Below are positions 1 through 18,761 of a DNA stretch of 64,000 bases, piece after piece. The position numbers and the translations under genes were made by a program. A model generated the notes under the pieces. It saw only the letters and a list, made by a program, of their open reading frames with translations, ran no database searches and was not told the origin of the DNA. The stretch comes from Brugia malayi (Eukaryota; Nematoda; Chromadorea; Rhabditida; Onchocercidae). Location: the NCBI RefSeq assembly GCF_000002995.4, contig NW_025062479.1:20828721-20892720 (forward strand), read 5' to 3'. Position 1 is the first letter of the stretch, and the number at the start of each line of letters is the position of its first letter.

Positions 1-6743
<6,743 letters not shown>

Positions 6744-8208
6744 ATACTGTTTCATTCTTGACCATAGTCGGTTATCAGGACATATCAAATTTATCTTTAA
6801 ATCGTTTATGAGCTTTAGCTTTATTATGACATATCAGTTATATTTATTTCTTAATACACTGCCGTCTGGTAGAAGTTGTACAAAAAATTGTTTCCCAAAA
6901 CTGGTCGGTGAGACTTTTATCTGCATGCGATGGAAATAGAATTGTTCAAAATCCATTCTTCTGTTGGGTGCTGTGTATAAAAAATATCTTGTGAATTTGA
7001 AATTTGAGTATCAGAAAAACAGTTTTGTTCTCCTTGTTTTTTTTTTTTTCACAAATGCAGTATTTTCAACTGTTGAAAAAGTTTTAAGTGTTATAAGCTT
7101 TTCTTTTTTGTTGAAGTATTGTCTTTTTAAAACATTATTTACTCTTTTTCTGCTCAGTCCAGTCTTCCATTTTGCGCCTCCATTCGTGTTGTCTGTTGAA
7201 CTTGCGATAGGAAATTTGTGTATAAGCACTAAAAACTTTCAAGTGTGTTAATAAGAATCTACGAAAATAATATTTTCGAAAATTTGTTTTGTTTAATTGT
7301 TCAGCAAATAATTTAGGATGAAAACTAACGGAGTGTTTTAAATTTAAATAACCTTCCGAATTTTCATTGAAATTTTATTCTAAAGCATAAAATATCTGAC
7401 TGTATGCACTTTAATGTCAAGATCTTGGACATAAATAATTCGGGATGACCCGAGAATTCCTGGAACAAGAAGCTTCCTTCTATCATTTTTGAAATCGTTG
7501 CTACAATAATATCATTGCATGATGTCATTGTAGGAACACGTATTATTTCGAGATTTAGTTTCATCATATAGGCTATTTTATTAGTTTCTGGATTAGTAAG
7601 TGTTACATATCCTTGTGTTTGTTTTGATTTAAAATAAATGATTTGCATACGGTATTTGATACTTGAACTGCTCAGCAATTTAGCTATGAATGTTTACTTA
7701 CTTTTGTTTGATTCATCTCGATGCATTTTGTTGAGTATAAAGTTGAAATGTACTGTTAGGATCATTAATGGTACAATACATACAGTCTACAGTTAGTAGT
7801 GAATTTGTATGAGTTTCAGAATTTTAGAGACTCTGAAAACTTTTCACTTCTCTATTGAAAATGATTCGGGCATCTAAATTGGAATTAACTAAGCATCCTG
7901 TATTTTGAGCATATTATTTGTATGATTGATAATAATTTAAATTTGTTGTGGATTTCGGCTGAACTATTCATACTATTCGTTTGGCACTACAGTGATGGAT
8001 GATGATCAGTATATGTGAGTTGTGATGAAGGTTTTTATTTATTAATTTAAAATATTCTAAAATTTATAAATTATTCCGCGGGATTTATGATTCAGATGTT
8101 TCCATTTTTTGAAGTTAGAAATACGACCAAAACATCTATTGCTATAATTATAACACATAGATCTAATAAATTTTAGTTACTCCTTTCGAGCTGCGTAATT
8201 TTGTTGCA
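6744..8208. other. Intergenic: ASAP 3' flank to REV3
   Basis: AT-rich spacer between the ASAP stop and the splice acceptor before REV3. Plus-strand hydrophobic frames near 6960-7250 have no recognisable domain or start context. The only candidate coding stretch is the minus-strand frame at 7364-7678, listed separately. Confidence 0.6.
7364..7678 (-). pseudogene. Possible degenerate MSP-domain-like coding fragment
   Basis: A single open minus-strand frame of about 104 codons, long for a spacer this AT-rich. It reads GYVTLTNPETNKIAYMMKLN followed by an IIRVP segment. This resembles the core of nematode major-sperm-protein (MSP) and SSP domains, where a strand with a TN(P/S) turn leads into IA(F/Y)K(V/I)K and then R(V/I)xP. 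The glycine/proline turn that should follow is absent and the C-terminal half shows no clear MSP match. No good ATG or splice-coupled start was found; the first in-frame ATG is about ten codons in. It could be a decayed MSP-like copy, one exon of a small gene, or a chance frame. The resemblance is by eye only. Confidence 0.3.
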
Positions 8209-8251
8209 GAACGAAAGAGTTATGTGATAACCAACGGATCAGTTGGTGATA

Positions 8252-11200
8252 ATGACAAGCCTCTCAGTGCGAAACGTTACATGCGATTATTATTTGGAAA
8301 AACCAAATGGTTTTAACAAAATTCATCTTCGCACCAATGTTAAAGTACCAATCATACGAATGTTTGGTATCTTACAGACGGGTATTAGTCATCATTTCAT
8401 TACTACCACTTCATTTTTTTCAAATCCAGTATCACAAAATCAAGTTTAAGCTTCTATTAGTATTGTTTTCTTAAGTAAAAACTCCTGACAATGTTTTCTA
8501 AACCACTATTCTCTAATATTTCCTAGCTGTTTCCGTTTCGTTAATTTCTAAGAATATCTGATGTAATTCTATCTTTTTAATAGGTCAAAAATGTTGTGTA
8601 CATGTTCATGGTGTATTTCCATATATAGTAATCCAAACTACTGTACAATTTACACCTGAATTTGCTTCATTGTTGCGAAACAGAATTAGTTCAATCGTTT
8701 CGGATTACAATCCACGGCTTAAATTCAATGTTAATTTTGCAATACATGAGATCAAGTCAATAACTGCTAGGTAAATTGGATCTTATTCTTTCCAAAGTCT
8801 TAATAAGATTTTCAACAAAATATTTTTTTTAGTTCATAAATAATTGTAAATAACTATCAAGTGTTAAGAAAAGTTTATTCCATTATGCACAAATATTGTC
8901 ATGTTTTTCAATTTTCAGATCACTGTATGGTTATCACAAAAACAACGAAAATTTTGTGCAGATTCTTTGCTATAATCCACTTCAACTTAGAATGTGAGCT
9001 TGAAATCTGCGTTGTTTTTGTTGAAATGATATGATATTTTTTAAGCATGAGACCCTCACGGAATTTTATTCGTGTTTTATATACCTACTGTTTAATCTGA
9101 TTTGTATAGAGTGGTTCAACTCTATAAATTAAATTTACCTTATGTTCTTCAAGTTCTAATGGATTATTCTGTTGTGCACTTACCAAGTGTATGTGTTCCT
9201 GATAGTTTTTCTTTTTTTTATTTACTTTAGATTCAAAAGAAATTTTTCAGTATAGCAGATGCTCTACAAAAAGAAGCAAGAAAGAATTCAATATTTCAAG
9301 TGTATGAGGCGCATATACCTTATGTTCTACAGTTTTTCATAGATCATTCCATATTTGGCATGGATATGGTCAATTTCAGTTCAGTCAAATTCCGTGTATC
9401 TCCGCAGCGAAATTTTAACGGTTTGTTTTTTTATCGTAAATGACTTTGATCCGTCGTTTCTTTTCATGATGTCATCATTGTGTACGACGTCGTGTACTGA
9501 AGTCAGTTGCAGCATGAAACCGAAAATGGTCCCAAAACTTTTTATATTTAATCTATCTGATATCACCCACTACTCTTGCATTTTTTGCTTATAACAATCT
9601 AATAATTAACTATCATCTGATGAGTTATCTGTCTTTCGTGGTTTTTTTTATTTTTTATTTTTTTTTCAAAATACGTTCTTGTTTATATCAACACTTTGCT
9701 TGAAAGAAATGTAGTTATTTTTCAGACTTTTATTATCAAGATCTGAAAGTCGAGAACATCGTTAACAAGTGAGATGATATAGTTTTATAGATATTAATTA
9801 AAATGAATATATTTTATGCCTACTAGTATCTATTTAATCTAATGTTGCTAGCAAAGATTTCTTTTAAATCCTTTATCATAATATTCTCTATAAATATTAT
9901 CTTGTGGTAGTGTATTTTTTTCTTGTAATAATATATTTCCATCTATAAAATAATATGGATTGTGTATAAATTAACACAAGTTTGCGACATTCACAAAATC
10001 TATTTTTAGCATTGAACTTGTGTCGCCACTGTTACCTTCAACTACTACAGCTGTAGAATGTGATGTTTTTGCTGCAGATATCACTAATGCTTCTTTCTAT
10101 TCTGCTTCAAGTTAGCTTTTCTACTTACTTGCGAAAGATTTAAAAAAATATATGGAATCAAATTTTTATCTTTTCAGAAATTTAATGGTTTCTGCATAAT
10201 GTAATAAATTTTTTCAGCAATTTAATCGGTATAACTAAGAACTAATAGACTCTACATTTTTATCCACATTTATGGTCGTATTATGTTTAGAAATATCTAA
10301 CAATCCAGGATTGAATTATATATGGCAAGATGAGCAGCGGCGTTGTAAAAAGAAGGGTGGAGAATTAATTAGCGAATCATCACAAGGTTTTAAAAATTAT
10401 TTCTGATTATGTGCTTCAGACTGTGAACTTTTGATATGTTGCTGATTGAAGTTTGATGATCTTATATTTAGAAATATCTAATAATCCAGGATTGGAAGTT
10501 GGAGATTAATTTAAATAACAATACGGAATTTTAAATCAAAGCGAGGAACTAAATTATAATGTGAGTTTTATTAAAACGATAAATTTTTAGAAGAACGACC
10601 ATCATCGAACACCGAAAAAGAAACGGATTATTTGAGCCGCTTGCATACTTTCTTCAACGGAAATGCTTCTACTTTTTCCTTTAGCGCCACACAAAGCGTT
10701 GCTTTTCGTATTCCAAAAGGTGAAGGATTTTCCCATGTTTTATTTTTCTTGGAACTTCATTCCACTAACTCTTATTAATCTTTCAAACCATTTACAGATA
10801 TTAGAAAAATTGAAACAAATGATCCAGTTGTACATGACTTTGAAGTAACAGGAACAAATATGTTTGACGAAGAACTATTTCTGGATGATGAGGATGAAAT
10901 GAAAGAATTAATGGAAGATAATGAACAGGAGTTTCAAGAGGTCACTTTATCAGAATTTTCAACATTAATTACACAAATTCTTGAAATTTAGCAAAAATTA
11001 TAACACGAATCAAATTTAGTTGGATTGATAACTGCAGGAGATCGATTTGAGAGAAGAAGTTGGAGCAATTTGTGAGACAGTAAGGTCTACTGATGTTAAA
11101 GGTACCTATATAATACATTCTGAAGCTGTACTCTTACCAAAGATTTTAGTCTTCGTTGTTAAATAAATTTTGATCTCGATATTTAGATTTGAAAATTCAA

Positions 11201-14200
11201 GCAAAGTTGTATGGAAATTCTGCACCCTTTCATGGCTTCTCATGCACATTTAATTTTGTGAGATTTGTTATTTGTTCTACTTTTTAATAAATTATTATCA
11301 AGCGTTGTTTAGAGAAAGTATTAACTTATGAGCAAAATTTTTGTTTTTAGTCTTACATCATTTTTTTGTACTCTCCATCATTGTTTCGGTGTATTATGTC
11401 ATAGATTTCTACTTGTTTTAGAACTTCGATCTAGATTACAGCAGTTGGATCCAGATTTTCTTGAAGGCATTTCTGATGAAAGCGATGATGACGATAATGA
11501 TATCGAGGATGAGATGACTTCGGATACATCTGGTATCGAAAATATGCTTCAAATTGCAAAATCTCCTGACAAAAGTAGTCAGCAGGTTTAGTTTGATGAA
11601 CATGATTTCAAAATTTTGTGAGTTGGTTCTACTGATTTGATAGTTACGTAGTATTCCACACACACACACACACATTTTTGATTTTTTACAACACTAAGAA
11701 TAATTGATAAAAATTTTAGTGGAAATGAATATAGAATTATATTAGGTACAAATTTTGTTTAATTGGAGAAAACTTTTTACTTATTTAACGTTTCAAACGT
11801 AGTTCAGACGTTCATCCATTTTTAATTCAATTAATCGGTCCTCCCTCCACTTCTGAAGTATTTTAATACTTTAAAGTTCTTCTTCTTTAATGGAATATAA
11901 ATATTGCAAAGGTTCCAAATTAATGGTAAAATCTTTTTGCAGTCAAATAATAGCAACGATTTGTTTGAAAGTCAACCGAAAAATATCAGAACCGCAATTG
12001 CTTCATCGATTGGTTCGGACCACTTAGATAGAAGTTTGCGAGATTCCGGTGCATCATCCCAATATTCACTTTTTTCATTTTCATCGAAAGCCTCGTCACA
12101 AATATCTGCTTCTAATGAAACCTCTACTAGGTACGTCTTTTTCAGTTAAGCTACTTTGATATTATGATAAAGAAATCTTGGAAATCTTGGACAACTTTTT
12201 TATTTTTATTACATTATTGGTTATTTTAAAATTACACTGGAAAGTAAGGAAATTAATCATGTGGAATTTTCAGCTGCGGAAGAAATCAGCTTTCTGAACA
12301 AGACGATGACTGGGTTGAAAATAAGGTTGTTGTTCAGAATGACATTAAATACTTTCCAGTATTTGTCTTTTAATTTATTGCTGAGCAACTTCTATGGCTT
12401 TATACTTTAGCGTTATTTAGGAGGTAATCAACTGTGCACAATGTTATGAAGTGGATATTGAGAGCGCCTGGATTCCGAAAGGCCAACAAAAGTTTGTTCT
12501 TTTAAAAGACTAATTATTTTTTTCTAGTGAGCTGAAATTGACTTTAAATTATGTTTTTTGAATATTATTTGCAAAATTAATGTTTTGCAGTAGTTTAAAG
12601 GCAGAATGTGCAAAAAGTGAACAGTGGTTACGCCCTTCTAAGCGCTTATCTCTACGAAAAAAGACCAATCAGATATGCGATACTGAACAACTCTACACTA
12701 CAGAATATGGTTGAGTTTTTTTTTTTTTTTTGCTTCTTTGACGAAGTTTTAGATTCTTTATGAATAATTGCATGTCTTATGCCTTTGATTATTAAAATAA
12801 TGATATCGTGCATGTTCGCTTGAATCCAGAGCGTTTCGTTATCACCTGATATATCTAATGAATGAAAATGCCTTCATGAAGAGTGCAAGAAATTTGAAAT
12901 TACACATACCTGTTATATTTCTTATATATCTTTCTTCAGGTGAACCTATTGGAAATGGGTGTGAACTGAAAAATGAAACAATAGTTGACCAGTTTTCCAC
13001 AGAATCGTTCACTGAAAAACCCAGTTTTATCAATGTAAATCACTACTAGAAATTTAATTTGACTTAATTGAATACTATAAGATTAAAATTAATCAACAAT
13101 TTTCCAGTATAAAAATACAAAAGAAAAGCTGGAAGAAACTTTAATTGAGTCTTCGGTAACTCCGTGGATCAGTGAAGTAGAACAAACAGATATTCACCAT
13201 TTATGCGTAATGTCTATGGAGATTCTTACACTATCATCTCGTGGAATGCCGGTACCTGATCCACAGCATGATAAGGTTTGTTTTATTTAGTATTTTTAAA
13301 TTACTAAATTTCTTCCAAGAATATTTTAATATGATTGTTTTAGATTTTGGGAATATTTTACACAATTTCAATGGATGTTTGTATGCATGAAGAAATAAAT
13401 AATGTGAGCGGTGTTTTGTTGAATATGGATGATGTGTTGCTAGCTGATATGGTTGGCAAAAATGAGTTTTATACTTTTGTTGCTTCTGAAATTGATCTAT
13501 TTGATGCTTTCGTCAATGTTATTCACAGGTTTGTTTTTGTCTGTTTCGACTGCTTTTGGAAAAACATTACTTTCTTTCATTTTGACATACTTTTGTCAGA
13601 AATTTTTTTTAATTTAGGACTTTTTTCAAGTGAAATTAAATGAAAGATCATTTTAGTAAAAAATATGTACCAAATAACAGAATTATAGGTACGACCCCGA
13701 TATAGTTATTGGATACAACACTCAGCGATATTCTTGGGGTTATCTCACTGAAAGATCTCTTGTCATTGGGCGAAATCTTCTATCGGAAATTTCACGCGCT
13801 CCTATTGGTGCACGTTCTACTCTTTTCCTTTAATATCTAATTTTACAAAATTTTCAAAAAGTCCATGTAACGTGGTTTAATCTTAATTCATGCAATCAAA
13901 ATTAAGTGACATAAAGGTGTAAAAACGTTAGGTTGTTAGGTTTAAAAGAATTAAAGTGGAGACACTTAACAGTATAATAAATTAGAGAATATCGGTGATC
14001 AGTACCCATCATATGATGCTATTTCGTGTAATATGCATTTTAATGTAATGGGAAGCATTTTATGAAATTTTCAGATCATCTTACAGTTTTCAAAAGTGTA
14101 TTGTCAACTAAAAATTTACTATACCATATAAGTTTAATTTTTGCAGAAATCAATGATTATTATCGTCCTGGGTTACAGAAAAAGAACTGGTGGGTAAGAG

Positions 14201-16002
14201 AATTAGATCCAACTCCAAGAGGTAGAATACTCATAAATGTGTGGCGTATTCTTCGACATGAAGTTGCACTGAGGTTGGCTCCTTTTCGTTTTATTTTTGA
14301 GCATAAAAATTTTAGATTATTTTTTCATCTTTTATTATGTGTTTACATACGCTTTTCCATTTTTACACAACCTCCTTTCATTATATAATTCTCTATGTAT
14401 TTTTTTTTCTTTTTAGATAAATTCTCGTCAATTGTTTTTATAATAAAGAATAAATATATTTTTGTTAATATAAAAAACGTCGGTTTCTTATTAATGCTTT
14501 TACATTAATAGAATACTGATAGAAATGTTTTAAAAATGCATATTTTTTGTTTTCAGGAATTATACTATTTCAAATGTCGTTAATAGTGTTTTGAAGCGAA
14601 GATTTCCTCATTACAGCTTCTCAACTCTCTCAGAATGGATTTTATCGGGCGAAAGAGATTTGATGTAATTCTAATTTGTTTTTAAAGTATTGTGTCGTTT
14701 ATCTAGCATAATTTCATCTGTTTAGAAAAGAGCAATGCAATAACCTTTTGAATACCATTACACAGTTTTTGATTTTTACTTCAAATACTGTTTGGAAAAT
14801 GTTTAGTGCCCTGGTTCTAAAACATATGAAGCTGTATTGTCAGTTAAATCTTTTGATTCTTTTACGATTGGATTTTTTCACGAGGACATCAGAAATGGCA
14901 CGTCTTTATGGCATACAGGTATTTTTAGTTTTAGCTATTTTGTACCTCTCTTACAATCCTATGATCTATGGGATGAGTGATATTTTGAATTTAGTTCAAT
15001 GAAGTATTGACACGTGGTTCGCAATTTCGTGTTGAATCAATGCTTTTACGTCTCGCACGTCGAGAAAGATATGTTGCTCCCAGTATTTCCCCTGTTCAAA
15101 GACAAGCGTGAGTTCCATCTTGTTTTGAAATGACGTGGTACTCGCAAGGGAGTTTCGCAAGTATACTGATGGTTTTGTTCAGTTTTTTTTTTTTCAGAAT
15201 GTGCTCACCAGAAACATTACCATTAACCATGGAACCGGAATCAGGTTTTTATCGTGATCCGGTTATTGTACTGGATTTTCAGTCGCTTTATCCATCCGTT
15301 ATTATCGCTTACAATTATTGCTTTACCACATGCTTTGGAAAAGTATCGCATGTTGAAAATATTTGTACAGCAGATAAAATAATCGAATTTGGTGGTTTGG
15401 AATATAATTGTCCGGTTCGTTTGTATTATCTTCATCTATCCGTTAATTATATTTACGAAAACAATATTTCTTTTTTGGTCAGTTAATTTTGCTTTTTATA
15501 TGCTTATCACTGCGTAATTTTTCTTGCTTTTATTGTTAGACGTGTTTATCCGTTTCCTTTTTTCCTTTAAATCATTCCTTTTTTTCCATTCTTTTTCGTT
15601 TCTTAGAACCGTCCATTACTGAATGTGGTGGTTTGGAATAAACTGCTGTCATTTGTTATTATCTTGTAAGTGTAATTAAACTTCTTTTTGATGACCATCA
15701 TAAGTTGTTTTGTTTAGATAGATGATATTGTTTCGATGCTTACCACCAACAAATTGCATATATCCCCAACAGGAGCAATTTTTTGTCGAAAAAATGTTCA
15801 GAAAGGTTGCTCTTTTTTCCAATTTTAAATTTTCTGTTTTATTTACAAATTTGATTTTTTTAGTTCTACATTCCCTTTTTTAAAATCAATTTATTGACAA
15901 TTTAAGGTTTAATGCCAGTGATGCTTGAAGAAATTTTGAATACGAGAGTGATGGTGAAAAAAGCAGCAAAGGAATGCAAAAACGACAGAGTATATTAACT
16001 TT

Positions 16003-16034
<32 letters not shown>

Positions 16035-18761
16035 CATATATTATGTAGGGACAAAAATTATTAAAGTTACCAAAGTTAAAATTGAAAGAATAGAGATGTG
16101 TAGAAGCTATACCTGAGGTACTATTATCTTTCAGTGTAGGAAAATTTTGAATTTTATTCGTGTATATTTGTTAAAGTTCTATGTAGTGTATAATACTCTT
16201 TAAAGTATGTTTTTATTGATTGGAGATGATTTTCGCACCCATCAGAATATTATTCATAGTTTGATGAAAATGTTACGAAATTGCAATACTAAGATGTCGT
16301 AATATATTTTTATGTCATAATGACTTAAAGGTCAATTAAAATTTTGCAATACCTGACTAAAAATTATTCTTAGAAAAAACAAGGAATCGATTTGAACATA
16401 GAAATGAATCAAGATATAGCAATCGAGATTAAATATCTGAAAATGAAATATTTAATAAAATAAAGAAAAAGCGAAAATTTTAATAATTTGAAAATTTTTA
16501 ATAAAAGAAAGCGGATTTAAAAAAATTTTTCATCAAATTTGCTCAAAGTTCCTCTTCTAAATAACAGATTTTCTTTCAAATTTACATAATTTCTTTATAG
16601 CGACTGGCTCGTATATTGGAGGCACGACAAATGGCGTTGAAATTGATTGCAAATGTAACATATGGTTATTCAGCAGCAAATTTTAGTGGTCGTATGCCAT
16701 GTGTTGAGGTGGCTGATGCTATTGTAGGCAAGGTTAGGCTTAAATCCTGTTTCGAAGCAATATAAATATGATATTAATGGTTGGAAACTTTTTTTTTTTT
16801 TACTTTTTATGTTATTTCAGGGGCGTGAAACTCTAGAGAGAGCTATGAAACTGGTTGGCAGTGGAGCTTATGGAAATTCACGAGTGATTTATGGTGATAC
16901 TGATAGCATGTTTGTAGTTTGTCCAGGTTTCTTTTTATTTCATTCTATCAATTATAAGTAATTGATTTCTGATAACTGAGAATATAACAAATACAATAAT
17001 CATTGATGTATATGCGAATATTGTGAGGAAAGTTGTTTCCTGAATGTATGAAAAGGATTAGTGTGTTTTATAAGAGAGTTTTGTTTTTTTCTCAGGAGCA
17101 ACCCGAGCTGAAGCCTTTGATATTGGCAAAAAAATTGCTGATGATGTGACTAGAGCAAATCCAAGTCCAATAAAGCTAAAATTAGAAAAAATTATGCATC
17201 CCCTTATTTTGGAATCGAAAAAACGATACGTAGGAATGAGCTATGAAAGTATTGATGATGTGGAAGGTGTCTTCGATGCAAAAGGTATTGAAACAGTTCG
17301 GAGAGATACATGTCCGCTTGTTTCAAAGGTATTGTTTTTAGTGATTATGTGGAAAATGGTTTTCTTCCGTATTTGTAGTTAATTTTGACAACATCAAAAA
17401 GTAATAAATGGTGTGGAAATACGCAGGTTACTGAGCTAGAATTCTCGTGTCTCATTTTCGTTTTTTTTTTTTTTTTTCTTTCATTATTTGTCTTTTACGA
17501 TTTTCTACGTGCATCCATATTGTTGAATCTTGTTTTAGATTTTGGAAAAAACTTTGCGTTTGCTTTTCATTAATGATATGAATCGAATGGTACGCTATTT
17601 GGATATTCAACTTTCTAATCTTTCGCAGCTCCCATTATCTGATTTTATCTTCAGTCGCGAATATCGCAAATCATACGCAGAATCTGCGGTTGTAGCATCA
17701 AAAATGATAGCCGAGTAAGAATTGAGGGATTTTTCGTATTTTATAGTTTCAAGATGTTTAGGTATAAATAATATTTAAAAATTTTTCTCTTTTAGGAAAA
17801 GGAAAGCCATATGTCGACGTTATGAACCAGAAGTTGGTGAACGAGTCCCATATGTAATCGTTTCCGGTGAACCAAAGAGCACTTTGATCTCATGCGTTCG
17901 TGAACCTGACGAATTCATTTTTGATCGTCGTTTAAAAATCAATTTCGAATATTACATAAGACGTCAACTACTGCCTTCATTGCATCGAGCTCTTAACTTC
18001 GTCCCGCTAAAAATCGAATGGCATTGTCCTGTAACTGTTGGTTGCTACAAGTTTGTTCTTTATGTAATTATACTTATTGCGTAAGCGTAGGAACAATAGC
18101 TTTCATATCGAACATTATCTTTCTAGATACCAATAAACGAGTTAATTTTATTGCAGAGCGAGAAGAATAAATTCATTAATTTGATGTCGCAATGTTTTTG
18201 ATACTTAATTATTTTCATTCCAGTTTAGTTGTTTAAGTTTATTGATCAATTTGTTATAAGCACCAATACATTTCATTTCTAATGAGGGAATCAAATTTTA
18301 GTTGTGGAGCACTTGGTACACGATTATGGTGCAAAGATTGCATCGTTGATCCTAAAGCTTTTCTACTTGCTGTATGTGATTATTACTGGGAAAGACGCCT
18401 TCTTTCTCAGCTCAATGATAAATGCCGTAAATGTTTATGTAAGTTTATCAAGTCAGTAATTCTTACGTAATTTTCGCTATATCCCTGCAATTTTATTAGG
18501 TCAAAATGATGTAGAATTTTTAGTGATATGCTAACCATTGTCGTCATTTTTTAATTATACAGCATAGTTTAAATTGTTAAGAATTTCCTACGAATTTGAG
18601 TTTTCCTTTTTTTTGCAGTATTACGATCAGTCAACATTGATTATAATAAATGCATCAATATGGCATGCATTATCAAGCAAAAACGAATCTTTTTAAATCG
18701 TTCAGCGGCTGAGCTCGCAGTACGAAGTCATTTTTTAACAGGCGACAAATCTCTCTACTAA
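8252..18761 (+). CDS. REV3: DNA polymerase zeta catalytic subunit (REV3)
   Basis: B-family polymerase that extends from mismatched or lesion-containing primers during translesion synthesis. About 33 exons give roughly 1,450 codons, near yeast Rev3 and far shorter than human REV3L. The N-terminal exons (8252-8381, 8584-8770, 8919-8993, about 9252-9420) carry the Rev3 N-terminal domain (VHVHGVFPYIVI; YEAHIPYVLQFFIDHS). An acidic, low-complexity linker spans about 10000-13030. An exonuclease-like fold follows (YDPDIVIGYNTQRYSWGYL) without an obvious catalytic DxE. The polymerase core has DFQSLYPSVI (15278-15307), the NVTYG region (16600-16731) and YGDTDSMFV (about 16890-16916). The C-terminus keeps two four-cysteine motifs: CYNC...CKDC across the 18049/18300 junction (CysA), and CRKC...CX4C (CysB, the [4Fe-4S] ligand in family members). 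ATG 8252 is chosen because the first exon aligns with the family start and a 3' splice site lies at 8209. No PxxxPP-type REV7-binding motif was noticed. Confidence 0.95.
9105..9190 (+). repeat. Intronic copy of a REV3 exon segment
   Basis: Within the intron 8994-9251, bases 9136-9169 (taccttatgttct...) match the coding exon at 9316-9349 at about 26 of 34 positions, offset exactly 180. The copy still reads LPYVLQVLMDYSV against IPYVLQFFIDHSI in the real exon. It is bounded by an acceptor-like tag at about 9110 and a donor-like gt near 9190, but its inclusion would shift the frame of the next exon. Confidence 0.6.
10282..10498 (+). repeat. Duplicated 5' edge of a REV3 exon
   Basis: The acceptor and first bases of the exon starting at 10291 (gtttagaaatatctaa...) recur at about 10463-10498 in the following intron with only 2-3 mismatches over 34 bases, offset 181. 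The second copy soon reaches stops, so it appears to be a dead partial duplicate that carries a functional-looking splice acceptor. Confidence 0.7.
11657..11674. repeat. CA microsatellite
   Basis: Nine CA units in an intron of REV3. Confidence 0.9.
15380..15670 (+). repeat. Duplicated 3' edge of the REV3 palm exon
   Basis: The end of the exon carrying DFQSLYPSV (ggtggtttggaata at 15391 and the bases across its donor to about 15435) is repeated imperfectly at about 15621-15668 inside the next intron, offset about 236. The copy carries an in-frame stop after the shared core, so it is taken as intronic. Confidence 0.55.

Noticed and set aside
6964..7251. 95-codon plus-strand hydrophobic frame
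   Set aside because: Phe/Leu/Ser-rich low complexity from T-rich DNA, no start context, splice partner or domain.
11436..11675. Minus-strand frame across REV3 exon
   Set aside because: Antisense shadow of the acidic REV3 exon 11422-11585 and of the CA repeat.
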